The translations under genes were made by a program, and so were the position numbers. Of a stretch of DNA of 13,797 bases, positions 1-7,535 are shown in pieces. This stretch comes from Caldisericota bacterium (lineage in GTDB: Bacteria; Caldisericota; JANLFM01). The stretch lies in the NCBI GenBank assembly GCA_024655865.1, contig JANLFM010000030.1, forward strand, positions 1 to 13,797, given 5' to 3'. Under the pieces are notes generated by a model. It had not been told where the DNA came from and did not search any database. It saw nothing but the letters and a program-made list of their open reading frames with translations. The number at the start of each line of letters is the position of its first letter. Position 1 is the first letter of the stretch.

Positions 1-813
1 GCAACGGAGACCGGCTTGCCTTTGTGGGAAGGTTTACTTCAGATGAAAGATTCTGGGCAACTAAAGAAGCCTGCCAGGGAGGCGCTGGAGAGACTCTTCT
101 CCCTTATTAATCTCTACCGCACGGAAAAAGAAAAACTGTGCCTTACTGAGCTTTTTCGCACGCTCGTAGAGAATTCTGGTTACCTGGAGTTCTGGCAATC
201 CCAGGGGACCCTGGAAGCCCAGAACAGGGTGGAAAACGTGAAGGAGCTTCTCAGCCTCTCAAGACAGCTGGAGGAAGAATATCCCGGCCTTTCGGTGGAG
301 GAATTCCTTTCTCACCTTGCGCTCTACACTGACATAGATACTCTGGACGAGGAAAAAGACGCTGTGTTGTTGATGACCGTGCACTCAGCCAAGGGTCTGG
401 AATTCCCCTATGTTTTCATTACAGGCCTGGAAGAGGGTGTTTTTCCCCACTGGCGCTCTTCGGGCCCCAGTGAGCTTGATGAGGAAAGGAGACTCTGTTA
501 TGTGGCCATTACCAGAGCGCAAAACCGCGTTTACTTCACCTGGGCGCGGAACAGGCTTTACTTTGGTAATAGGGTCTCGAGTGAGGTCTCCCGATTTTTG
601 CGGGAAATTCCCGAGGAGTTCTTTCCAGACTCTGTGCCCACCTCAGAGAGCGAAATTATGGAGGGAAAGAGGATCTGGCATCAGGCATGGGGGGAGGGGG
701 TGATCAGTGATGTTCAGGGGAAAGGTGAAGAAGCGATTATTGAGGTGTACTTTCCTACCGTGGGGCGAAAAAGATTGATTTTAAAATACGCTCCCATTAC
801 TATATTAGACTGA
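1..813 (+). CDS. pcrA: ATP-dependent DNA helicase PcrA/UvrD family, C-terminal part (5' end outside window)
   Basis: The reading frame is open from base 1 and ends at TGA 811-813, leaving about 270 residues of a superfamily 1A 3'-5' DNA helicase that works in repair and replication restart. Visible are the motif V region (MTVHSAKGLEF, near fragment residue 125), then EGVFP, and motif VI with the arginine finger (LCYVAITRAQNRVYF, near residue 165). The last ~50 residues (IWHQAWGEGVISDVQGKG, then ending in LKYAPI) match the Tudor-like RNA-polymerase-interacting tail typical of PcrA rather than Rep. The N-terminal Walker A half lies upstream, outside the window. The methionine near base 16 is only internal. 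It is separated by about 50 bases from the next gene on the same strand. UvrD is the main alternative name; family membership is very secure. Confidence 0.93.
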   Translation, partial: ATETGLPLWEGLLQMKDSGQLKKPAREALERLFSLINLYRTEKEKLCLTELFRTLVENSGYLEFWQSQGTLEAQNRVENVKELLSLSRQLEEEYPGLSVEEFLSHLALYTDIDTLDEEKDAVLLMTVHSAKGLEFPYVFITGLEEGVFPHWRSSGPSELDEERRLCYVAITRAQNRVYFTWARNRLYFGNRVSSEVSRFLREIPEEFFPDSVPTSESEIMEGKRIWHQAWGEGVISDVQGKGEEAIIEVYFPTVGRKRLILKYAPITILD

Positions 814-830
814 ATTAGTAAAATTCTATG

Positions 831-852
831 TCCGGTATCCCCTGGAACCGGA
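831..852 (+). promoter_or_regulatory. Hairpin in the leader just before the ECF S-component gene
   Basis: TCCGGT (831-836) pairs with ACCGGA (847-852), and inside it TCC (838-840) pairs with GGA (844-846). This gives 9 pairs with one bulged A (837) and a 3-base loop. It ends two bases before the Shine-Dalgarno GGAGGT (855-860). A TAAAAT hexamer at 819-824 could be a -10 placing the hairpin at the mRNA 5' end, but no convincing -35 is seen. No T-run follows, so it is not an intrinsic terminator. A role in mRNA stability or translation is inference only. Confidence 0.3.
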
Positions 853-864
853 ACGGAGGTAAAA

Positions 865-1488
865 ATGGAAAAGGAAAAATTAAGTAGACCTGTGGAACCG
901 GGAGGAACACAAGGTCCCGAGCTTAAAAGCTCCTACCCTTATCTTTCCGTCCGTAAGATCGCAATTGCGGGTATCTGTGGCGCTCTTGGTGTTGTCCTGG
1001 CTTTTACTCCCTTAGGGTTGATTCCCGTGCCCAATTTATCCGGTGCCGCCACTACTCTACACATTCCTGCTATTGTGGCCGGGGTCTTCGCTGGGCCGGT
1101 AGTGGGCGCATTTACCGGCCTCATTCTCGCGATCTCATCCTGGATTCTCTATGCAGGTAGTTTTCTGGCCTTTGCCGGGGGCAATTTGCTCGTGGCTCTT
1201 TTAAGCGCCTTTATTCCCAGGTTGCTGATCGGGGTTTTGGCCTATTACGCTTTCCGGCCCTTTAGATCCCACGTTTTGGGAGCAGTCCTGGCTTCTTTGG
1301 TAGGTACACTAACCAATACCGTTGGCGTTCTGGGCATCCTTTATCTCTTCGGAGACCCTGCCATGAGGCCCGCATTATTACCCATCATCCTCCTGAACCC
1401 CTGGGTGGAGATCGGTTTTGCTTTAATAGTCCTTGTTCCCTTAGTTCTCGCTTTAAGGAGGATTTTGCCCGATGTTATTAGCCATTGA
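865..1488 (+). CDS. ECF transporter S component, probably for pantothenate
   Basis: This 207-residue, very hydrophobic protein has a soluble N-terminal stretch (about 1-27) followed by five or six membrane segments (roughly 30-52, 67-95, 98-128, 137-160, 170-198). The arrangement and the first segment (VRKIAIAGICGALGVVL) match substrate-binding S components of energy-coupling factor vitamin transporters. S components bind one vitamin and recruit shared EcfA/A'/T proteins, which are not in the window, so this would be a group II system. The start is set by GGAGGT at 855-860. The gene overlaps coaX by 17 nt, so the two are probably translated together. Since CoaX phosphorylates pantothenate, pantothenate is the most economical substrate guess. 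Another vitamin or precursor is possible, because S-component sequence rarely reveals the ligand. Confidence 0.8.
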   Translation: MEKEKLSRPVEPGGTQGPELKSSYPYLSVRKIAIAGICGALGVVLAFTPLGLIPVPNLSGAATTLHIPAIVAGVFAGPVVGAFTGLILAISSWILYAGSFLAFAGGNLLVALLSAFIPRLLIGVLAYYAFRPFRSHVLGAVLASLVGTLTNTVGVLGILYLFGDPAMRPALLPIILLNPWVEIGFALIVLVPLVLALRRILPDVISH

Positions 1489-2242
1489 TGTGGGAAATAC
1501 GAACATTGTCCTCGGGCTTTTTGACGGGGCGAAGCTTTTAAGCTTCTGGAGGTTGCACACCGATTCCAGGATAACCACTGATGAATTTACTCTCGTGGTG
1601 GAGAGCCTTTTAAAGATGGCGGGTTTTTCCTTCCAGGATGTTCAAGGCATGGCCGTGGCCTGCGTGGTACCTCCTCTTATTCATCCTCTGACCAGGTTCG
1701 CAGAAAGGCACCTTAAACTCAGCCCTTTGATCGTGGGCCCCGGGACCAAAACCGGCATGCCCATCCTGATTGATAACCCCAAGGAATTAGGCGCAGACTT
1801 GATCGTGAATGCCGTGGCCGCTAAAGAAAAGTTTGGGGCACCCGTAATTGTCGTGGATTTTGGCACAGCCACCACTTTCAGTGCCGTTTCACCCAAGGGG
1901 GAATATCTGGGAGGTGTGATTGCTCCCGGAGTAAAGATGGCTTTGGATGGCTTATTTCTCCAGACCGCCAAATTGCCCAAGGTGGAGATCGTGGAGCCCT
2001 CAGCAGCGATTGGGAAAAATACCGTTACCGCGATCCAGTCAGGAATATTCTTTGGATTTGTGGGTCTGGCTCGAGAAATAATCAACAGGTTAAAGGAGGA
2101 GATAGGGGTATCCTGCCCCGTAATCGCCACGGGAGGGCTCTCCGGGATGATCGCCAGGCGCATTCCAGAGGTGGATTATCTGGAGCCACAGCTAACGTTG
2201 GAAGGGTTACGACTGATCTTTGAACGAAACCAGAAAAAGTAA
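1472..2242 (+). CDS. coaX: Type III pantothenate kinase
   Basis: CoaX phosphorylates pantothenate, the first step of coenzyme A synthesis, in the cytoplasm. The 256-residue length is normal for the family. The N-terminal ASKHA phosphate loop is clear (AIDVGNTNIVLG, residues 4-15, Asp6). The substrate loop GPGTKTGMPI (89-98), the NPKELGAD motif with the presumed catalytic Asp109, and the second nucleotide loop VVDFGTATTF (127-136) are all present. The residue after Asp109 is Leu, where I expect Arg in many homologues (GADR). The ATG at 1472 follows AGGAGG near 1456 inside the upstream gene, and the two genes overlap by 17 nt; the 3' end overlaps dus by 23 nt. This links vitamin uptake and phosphorylation in one operon. 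Type III kinases need a monovalent cation and escape CoA feedback (family knowledge). Confidence 0.95.
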   Translation: MLLAIDVGNTNIVLGLFDGAKLLSFWRLHTDSRITTDEFTLVVESLLKMAGFSFQDVQGMAVACVVPPLIHPLTRFAERHLKLSPLIVGPGTKTGMPILIDNPKELGADLIVNAVAAKEKFGAPVIVVDFGTATTFSAVSPKGEYLGGVIAPGVKMALDGLFLQTAKLPKVEIVEPSAAIGKNTVTAIQSGIFFGFVGLAREIINRLKEEIGVSCPVIATGGLSGMIARRIPEVDYLEPQLTLEGLRLIFERNQKK

Positions 2243-3185
2243 ATTTCCATTTCCTCTCATAGCTCTGGCGCCAATGTCTGAGTGGAACGACCTTGCCTTT
2301 CTCTCGCTCGTGCGGGAATATGGTGCCGACCTGGTGTTTTTAGGCCTGGTTTCCGCAGAGGGGCTAATCAGGGATAATCTGAAGACGAAGAGCCTGATTC
2401 GCTTAACGGAAAGAACTCGTCCCATATTTGCCCAGATTTTCGGCGCTAATCCATATAGTATGGCGAAGGCAGCGAAAATCGTGGAAGAAGAGGGGTTTGA
2501 TGGACTGGATATAAACGCAGGCTGTCCGGCGTCCAAAGTTTTGCGCGTTGGCTCTGGGGCAGCTCTCATGGAAGATTTAAAAAATGCCCGGGCAGTAGTT
2601 AAATCGGTGCGGAAAGCCGTCAAAATTCCTGTAACCATAAAAATGAGACTCGGGCCTACGGGCACAGAGCATCTAAAACTGGCAGCGATCGCTGAGGACG
2701 AGGGAGTAGACGCTGTAATCTTGCATCCCAGAACCGTGAGGCAAGGCTATTCCGGGCGGGCTGATTGGGGGAAAATCGTAGAACTGAAATCCATGCTCTC
2801 TATCCTCGTATTCGCTTCAGGCGACATCAAGAGCGGGGCTTCTTTTATGGAAGTTCTTCGTCTCACGGGGTGCGATGGTGTTCTCATCGGTAGGGGAGCG
2901 CTAGGCAACCCCTGGGTCTTTCGAGAATGCCATGATGCTCTAACTGGCAAAGATCCTTCGAGAGTGGATTTACAAGAAAGAGAAGGGGCGATTCTCAGGT
3001 ACCTTGATTACCTTGAGGAATTTTACAGGGAAAAGGGCTTGAAATTCGCCAGAAGGCATCTTTCTCTTTTTGTAAAGGGCCTTCCCCGATCCTCAGAGTT
3101 CAGAGCAAAACTCCAGGAAGCAGCCTGGTCCCAATTAAAAGACCTGGTGAGAAATTATTTCGAAAATTTAAGGAGGGTAAAATGA
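2220..3185 (+). CDS. dus: tRNA-dihydrouridine synthase family protein (divergent Dus)
   Basis: Dus enzymes are FMN-dependent TIM-barrel proteins that reduce uridines in the tRNA D-loop using NADPH. At 321 residues this one has the usual length. Conserved parts are INAGCPASKV with catalytic Cys102, TIKMRLG with Lys141, HPRTVRQGYSGRADW with His169, and the phosphate-binding GRGALGNPW (224-232). The first strand motif is unusual: LAPMSEWND where most members have LAPMAGVTD, and FLGLVSAEG where TEMVSAKG is typical. The only start that keeps the first barrel strand is TTG 2220, because an in-frame stop lies at 2214-2216 and the next ATG (2274) would remove it. It overlaps coaX by 23 nt and the next gene by ATGA. 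DusB is the closest Firmicute counterpart; substrate position cannot be read from sequence. Confidence 0.88.
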   Translation: MNETRKSKFPFPLIALAPMSEWNDLAFLSLVREYGADLVFLGLVSAEGLIRDNLKTKSLIRLTERTRPIFAQIFGANPYSMAKAAKIVEEEGFDGLDINAGCPASKVLRVGSGAALMEDLKNARAVVKSVRKAVKIPVTIKMRLGPTGTEHLKLAAIAEDEGVDAVILHPRTVRQGYSGRADWGKIVELKSMLSILVFASGDIKSGASFMEVLRLTGCDGVLIGRGALGNPWVFRECHDALTGKDPSRVDLQEREGAILRYLDYLEEFYREKGLKFARRHLSLFVKGLPRSSEFRAKLQEAAWSQLKDLVRNYFENLRRVK

Positions 3186-4081
3186 AGAGAATAGTCAGTA
3201 TCTCGCTCGGTTCCTCGAGCCGTAATCACCGAGCCGAGGTAGAACTCCTTGGAGAGAAGTTCGTTGTAGAAAGAATTGGAACGGACGGAGACCTTAATCT
3301 GGCTTCCAGGAAATACGAGGAGCTTGATGGACAGGTAGATGTCCTCTGCATGGGAGGGACGGACCTCTATTTTTACCTGGATAATAAAAAATACCCGGTG
3401 CGGGACGCCTTCAGGATAATACGGGGAGTACGCAAAACCCCGGTTGCCGACGGATCTAAGCTTAAAGTGAGCCTGGAATATGCCACGGTAAAAAAACTTG
3501 CGGAAATGGGAATTATCAAATCCGGAATGAAGACTCTGATGATCAGCGCTGTGGACCGCTTCGGAATGGCTAAAGCATTAGAGGAAGTCGGTTGTCAGGT
3601 GATCTTTGGCGATTTTTACTTCGCGCTCGGACTCCCCATCCCCCTGCGCAGCACGAAATCGGTCAAAATATTAGCAAAGATCCTTCTTCCCGTCCTTTGC
3701 AGGTTGCCGTTTAAGCTCCTTTACCCCGTGGGCAAGAAGCAGGAAGAGAACAAGCCTCGTTTCTCCCACCTTTTCAACTGGGCTGAAATAATTGCGGGAG
3801 ATTTCAATTACATTTCCCGATATATGCCTCAGGATCTTAAAGGGAAAATTGTACTTACGAATACCGTCACAGAAAAAGATGTGAATAAATTAAAGGAACG
3901 AGGGGTAAAAACCCTGGTCACTTCCACTCCCGAGCTTTCAGGACGCTCTTTTGGGACAAACGTGATTGAAGGGATCCTGGTTTGCGTCCTTTCTAAGAAG
4001 TCTGAAGATATCGAAGGAAAGGAGGCCATCGCCTGCCTGGAGAAATTAGGATTCCAGCCCCGGATCGAACACCTCAACTGA
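3182..4081 (+). CDS. Conserved 299-aa protein of the family often labelled 'quinate 5-dehydrogenase' (function unclear)
   Basis: The protein starts ISLGSSSRNHRAEVELLGE and has an alternating strand/helix pattern with a glycine-rich turn (CMGGTDLYFY, 56-65). A conserved-looking tail segment (VKTLVTSTPELSGRSFGTN, about 242-260) precedes the C-terminus. I recall this family from clostridia and related thermophiles, where databases call it quinate 5-dehydrogenase. I see no classical shikimate/quinate dehydrogenase signature and no other shikimate gene nearby, so the label should be treated as unproven. It begins at ATG 3182 in an ATGA overlap with dus, after a strong AGGAGGG (3171-3177), so it is translationally coupled to the tRNA-modification gene. 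Residues 160-185 include a hydrophobic, lysine-rich helix. It may be a Rossmann-like or tandem alpha/beta protein. Confidence 0.75.
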   Translation: MKRIVSISLGSSSRNHRAEVELLGEKFVVERIGTDGDLNLASRKYEELDGQVDVLCMGGTDLYFYLDNKKYPVRDAFRIIRGVRKTPVADGSKLKVSLEYATVKKLAEMGIIKSGMKTLMISAVDRFGMAKALEEVGCQVIFGDFYFALGLPIPLRSTKSVKILAKILLPVLCRLPFKLLYPVGKKQEENKPRFSHLFNWAEIIAGDFNYISRYMPQDLKGKIVLTNTVTEKDVNKLKERGVKTLVTSTPELSGRSFGTNVIEGILVCVLSKKSEDIEGKEAIACLEKLGFQPRIEHLN

Positions 4082-4089
4082 GAGAGAAC

Positions 4090-4119
4090 TTGAAAAAAGT
4101 TTTTATTTGTGTCTAAATT
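4090..4119 (+). promoter_or_regulatory. Candidate sigma-70 promoter for greA-lysS
   Basis: TTGAAA (4090-4095) and TAAATT (4114-4119) are separated by 18 bases, matching 5/6 and 4/6 of the consensus. They lie in an AT-rich gap of about 105 bases between the 299-residue protein and greA, ending about 67 bases before the greA start. A weak AACTT/AAGTT hairpin followed by T-rich sequence (4087-4107) overlaps the same bases and could instead end the upstream transcript. Confidence 0.4.
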
Positions 4120-4186
4120 TAATGCGTCCCTGATAATTCGCATGTTCTTGTTTAAAAAAATATATTTATTTGGCGGTGAGTTTGAG

Positions 4187-4666
4187 ATGGCAATGAATGA
4201 AAAGAAACTGTATGTAACTCATGAGGGTTTGAAAAGGTTAGAGGAAGAGCTGGAGTACTTGCGCACAGTAAGGCGGGCAGAGGTTGCGGAGAGGATTAAA
4301 AGAGCCAAGGAGTTTGGGGATCTCTCCGAAAATGCGGAATACGATGAAGCAAAAAAGGAGCAGGCCTTCGTCGAGGGTAGAATTATTACTTTGGAGAAGA
4401 TGCTCGCTCATGCCCAGATTATTGAGACTCAGGAAACCGATTCCAATGTGGTTTCTGTGGGAAGAACAGTGCGCCTTTTGAATCTGGACACTAAGCAAGA
4501 AGCAGAATACACGATTGTGGGCTCCTACGAGGCCAACCCTAAGGAGAACCGGATTTCCGATGACTCCCCTCTGGGAAAGGAGCTGATTGGTAAAAGGCTC
4601 CACGACTTTGTCCGAGTGAAGGCTCCTGCGGGTGAGTTCTACTACCAGATTATCGGCATAAAATAA
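4187..4666 (+). CDS. greA: Transcription elongation factor GreA
   Basis: GreA enters the RNA polymerase secondary channel and stimulates cleavage of backtracked RNA. The 159-residue product from ATG 4187 matches the normal length (about 155-160). It has an N-terminal antiparallel coiled coil (about 12-80) carrying the acidic tip FGDLSENAEYDEAK, with Asp45 and Glu48 as the metal-coordinating residues, and a C-terminal globular domain (about 85-159) containing ISDDSPLGKELIGK. An in-frame GTG at 4109 would add 26 residues (MSKFNASLIIRMF...) that no GreA carries. ATG 4187 has GGTGAG six bases upstream; ATG 4193 is also possible. The stop shares one base with the lysS start (TAATG), a greA-lysS pairing common in bacteria. 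Confidence 0.96.
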   Translation: MAMNEKKLYVTHEGLKRLEEELEYLRTVRRAEVAERIKRAKEFGDLSENAEYDEAKKEQAFVEGRIITLEKMLAHAQIIETQETDSNVVSVGRTVRLLNLDTKQEAEYTIVGSYEANPKENRISDDSPLGKELIGKRLHDFVRVKAPAGEFYYQIIGIK

Positions 4667-6120
4667 TGGAAGAGGAAATCTACCAGGAGAGGGTTGAGAA
4701 GCTTAAAAAGCTTCGGCAACTGGGGATAGAGCCCTTTAATGGGCCCTTTTTAATTACCCATTCTGCTTGCGAAATCTTGAGTGATTTTGAGACTTTTGAG
4801 AACAAGTCCGTCTCTGTTGCGGGAAGGATAGTGGCCTTGAGGGTGCACGGGAAAGCCACCTTCGCACATCTTGACGATGGAGATGCGAAGATCCAGGTCT
4901 ATTTCCGTATGGACACCCTTGGGGAGGAAGCCTATAGCGTAGTAACGAAACTTCTGGATCTTGGTGATATCCTTGGGGTGAAGGGGACAGTCTTTAAGAC
5001 AAAGACCGGAGAGACCACGATTGCTGTCCAGGAGTACAAGGTCCTCTCAAAAGCACTGAGGAACCTTCCCGAAAAATGGCACGGCTTGCGCGATATTGAA
5101 CTACGCTACCGCCAGAGATACCTGGATTTCATTGCCAACAAAAGATCAAGGGACCTGGTGAAGCTCAGGGCAAGGGTTATATCCCTGATTAGAAAATTTC
5201 TGGAAAGCAAGGGGTTTCTGGAAGTTGAAACCCCGATCCTCCATCCCATTCCCGGTGGGGCATTGGCCCGGCCTTTCATTACTTTCCATAATGCTTTGGG
5301 AATCAACCTCTACTTGAGAATAGCGCCCGAACTTTATCTTAAAAGGCTGATTGTTGGTGGATTCAACAAGGTCTTTGAGCTGGGGCGCTGTTTCCGAAAT
5401 GAAGGTATTTCTACCACTCATAATCCGGAATTTACCATGCTTGAGGTCTATCAGGCTTATGCTGATTATCGGGACATGATGACCCTGACTGAGGAGCTGA
5501 TCTCCTTTCTCGTTAAGGAAATTCATGGCTCTTACCAGGTTCACCTGAACGGAGAGGATCTGGATTTCACGCCCCCGTGGAAAAGGATGTCCCTCAATGA
5601 GGCTTTCAAAAACTACGCGGGCGTTGATGTCGAGTCCTTGAAGGATGAAAAGTTCAGATTAGAATATATCAGGGAATACGGAATCAAAATCGAAAAAAAG
5701 CTCACCTGGGCAAATGTTATTGACGAAATTCTGAAGAAACGAGTGGAGCCCCAAATAAAAGGCCCCATTTTTCTTTACAATTATCCTAAAGTTCTTTCCC
5801 CTCTTGCCAGAAATCAGTTAGATGCCCCGGAATGGGTGGAACGCTTCCAGCCGATTATCCTTGGCCTGGAAATGGGGAACGCCTACTCTGAGCTTGCTGA
5901 CCCTCTGGAACAGAGGGCTCGTTTTCTGGAGCAAGCCAAAGAAAAAGAAAAAGGGGAGGAGGAAGCTCATCCCATGGACGAGGATTTCGTCGAGGCCTTA
6001 GAGTACGGGATGCCCCCCACCGGCGGCCTGGGAATAGGAATCGATCGCTTAGTCATGCTCTTAGGGGAAGAGGATTCACTCAGGGAAGTTATAACTTTTC
6101 CCACCTTACGGCCGAAGTAG
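4666..6120 (+). CDS. lysS: Lysine--tRNA ligase, class II
   Basis: LysS charges tRNA-Lys with lysine. At 484 residues the protein is close to the usual 490-500. It has the N-terminal OB-fold anticodon-binding domain (about 45-130, VSVAGRIVALRVHGKATFAHL) and then the class II catalytic core. Motif 1 lies at 184-203 (FLEVETPILHPIPGGALARP), motif 2 at 237-262 (FELGRCFRNEG, then HNPEFTMLE), and motif 3 at 454-466 (GLGIGIDRLVMLL, with Arg461 contacting ATP). The ATG at 4666 overlaps the greA stop by one base and no separate Shine-Dalgarno is seen, so translation is probably by reinitiation. The gene is complete and looks functional. Only 41 bases separate its stop from radA, and these hold a promoter. 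Confidence 0.97.
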   Translation: MEEEIYQERVEKLKKLRQLGIEPFNGPFLITHSACEILSDFETFENKSVSVAGRIVALRVHGKATFAHLDDGDAKIQVYFRMDTLGEEAYSVVTKLLDLGDILGVKGTVFKTKTGETTIAVQEYKVLSKALRNLPEKWHGLRDIELRYRQRYLDFIANKRSRDLVKLRARVISLIRKFLESKGFLEVETPILHPIPGGALARPFITFHNALGINLYLRIAPELYLKRLIVGGFNKVFELGRCFRNEGISTTHNPEFTMLEVYQAYADYRDMMTLTEELISFLVKEIHGSYQVHLNGEDLDFTPPWKRMSLNEAFKNYAGVDVESLKDEKFRLEYIREYGIKIEKKLTWANVIDEILKKRVEPQIKGPIFLYNYPKVLSPLARNQLDAPEWVERFQPIILGLEMGNAYSELADPLEQRARFLEQAKEKEKGEEEAHPMDEDFVEALEYGMPPTGGLGIGIDRLVMLLGEEDSLREVITFPTLRPK

Positions 6121-6131
6121 GAGCTATCTTC

Positions 6132-6140
6132 TGATATAAT
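6132..6140 (+). promoter_or_regulatory. Extended -10 promoter for radA-yacL-ispD-ispF-rlmB
   Basis: TGATATAAT is a perfect extended -10 (TG-N-TATAAT), with TATAAT at 6135-6140. No good -35 lies 16-18 bases upstream, which is normal for extended -10 promoters. It starts 12 bases after the lysS stop. Transcription would begin near 6147, giving a leader of only about 15 bases that still includes the Shine-Dalgarno GGAGGG (6151-6156). Confidence 0.6.
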
Positions 6141-6161
6141 CAAAGTGACTGGAGGGAAATT

Positions 6162-7535
6162 TTGAGTTCCCGTAGGCATGATACATTATTTGTTTGTCAG
6201 AATTGTGGCTTTCAAAGCCTGAGGTGGCTGGGCAGGTGTCCTGAGTGTGGGGAGTGGAATGCTTTTGTGGAAAAAACCGATACCTCACCGAGTACGAGAG
6301 CTAAAATTCCCTCATCAGCTCCTTTGCCCATTCCCCAGATTTCCTCCGCCGAGTCCACAAGGATCAAGACGGAAATATCGGAATTCGATCGTGTCCTCGG
6401 TGGGGGAATCGTTTCCGGCTCATGCGTCTTGATCGCCGGCGAGCCGGGCATTGGTAAATCCACCCTCCTTCTTCAGGCGGCAAACGCCATTGCCCGGCAG
6501 GGAAAGAAGATCCTTTACATTTCCGGGGAAGAGGCTCCCACTCAACTGAAAATTAGAGCTGATCGGATAAGTGCCAATTCCCAGAATTTAATCGTCAGTT
6601 TTCAGAGCGAGATTGGAGAAATACTTGCTTTAATCGAAAACACCGATCCCGATCTGGTAATCGTGGATTCCATCCAGGCGGTTTTTTTGGAAGAGCTACC
6701 TGCCTCTGCCGGGAGCGTAATCCAGGTCAGAGAAAGCGCTTCTCGATTGTTCTCTGCAATAAAATCCAAACGAACCCCCTTGATCTTAGTAGGCCACGTG
6801 ACTAAAGAAGGAAGTATCGCTGGCCCAAAGCTTTTGGAACACCTGGTGGACGTGGTCCTCTATTTTGAGGGCGATCGCACAGGTCCTACAAGGATCCTGC
6901 GCTCTCAGAAGAACCGCTTTGGGGACACGACAGAGATCGGCATTTTTCAAATGACCAGTGAGGGCTTGAGGGAAGCCGCCGAGGATGAGCAATTGTTCCT
7001 TGACAGAAAGGCCATTTATACTCCTGGAAATGTGGTCGCTGCCATCCTCGAGGGGGCGAGGGTTATTTTAGCCGGGGTTCAGGCGCTCGCAGCCCATAGT
7101 TATCTGGCGATTCCTCGTAGGGTAGCCAACGGTTTCGATTACAACCGGCTTCTTGTGATTCTCGCAATCCTGGAGAAAACCGCCAATTTACGCTTCGGAC
7201 AACGGGACGTTTACGTGAATGTTCTGGGAGGACTCAGGGTAGACGATCCGGCATGTGACCTGGCACTGGCAATTGCCCTTTATTCCAGTCTGGAGGATCT
7301 CTCTCTGCCCCCCACCGTGGCTTTTGGGGAGCTGGGTTTAGGAGGTGAAATTCGCCTGGTTCCGGCGTTGGAAAAAAGAATCCTGCATGCTCAGAGGCTG
7401 GGATTTCAAGTTATTCTCACCCCCTCTCATAAAGGGTGGGAAAAAATGGAGAACGTCCAGGCCGCAGAGAACATCAGGGAGGTACTTAGCATCATAAGGA
7501 AAATTTCCAGAAGAGAGAAAGTGAACGATGAATAA
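6162..7535 (+). CDS. radA: DNA repair protein RadA (Sms)
   Basis: RadA is a RecA-like hexameric ATPase/helicase that drives branch migration in recombinational repair. The 457 residues carry, in order, a C4 zinc finger (Cys12, Cys15, Cys26, Cys29), Walker A (GEPGIGKST, 93-101), Walker B (LVIVDS, 165-170), the RadA-specific KNRFG motif (250-254) and a C-terminal Lon-protease-like domain (about 280-450). All expected features are intact. The start is TTG 6162, set by GGAGGG (6151-6156) five bases upstream and by the fact that it keeps the complete zinc finger. The stop overlaps yacL by 8 nt (ATGAATAA). In Bacillus radA is followed by disA then yacL; disA is absent here. Confidence 0.96.
   Translation: MSSRRHDTLFVCQNCGFQSLRWLGRCPECGEWNAFVEKTDTSPSTRAKIPSSAPLPIPQISSAESTRIKTEISEFDRVLGGGIVSGSCVLIAGEPGIGKSTLLLQAANAIARQGKKILYISGEEAPTQLKIRADRISANSQNLIVSFQSEIGEILALIENTDPDLVIVDSIQAVFLEELPASAGSVIQVRESASRLFSAIKSKRTPLILVGHVTKEGSIAGPKLLEHLVDVVLYFEGDRTGPTRILRSQKNRFGDTTEIGIFQMTSEGLREAAEDEQLFLDRKAIYTPGNVVAAILEGARVILAGVQALAAHSYLAIPRRVANGFDYNRLLVILAILEKTANLRFGQRDVYVNVLGGLRVDDPACDLALAIALYSSLEDLSLPPTVAFGELGLGGEIRLVPALEKRILHAQRLGFQVILTPSHKGWEKMENVQAAENIREVLSIIRKISRREKVNDE

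Noticed and set aside
1681-2163. 160-residue minus-strand frame opposite coaX
   Set aside because: It is an antisense shadow of a well-conserved gene, with no start signals or family features.
4109-4186. GTG-initiated 26-residue extension of GreA
   Set aside because: It has no Shine-Dalgarno, its residues are unlike any GreA N-terminus, and it overlaps the likely promoter; ATG 4187 gives the normal length.
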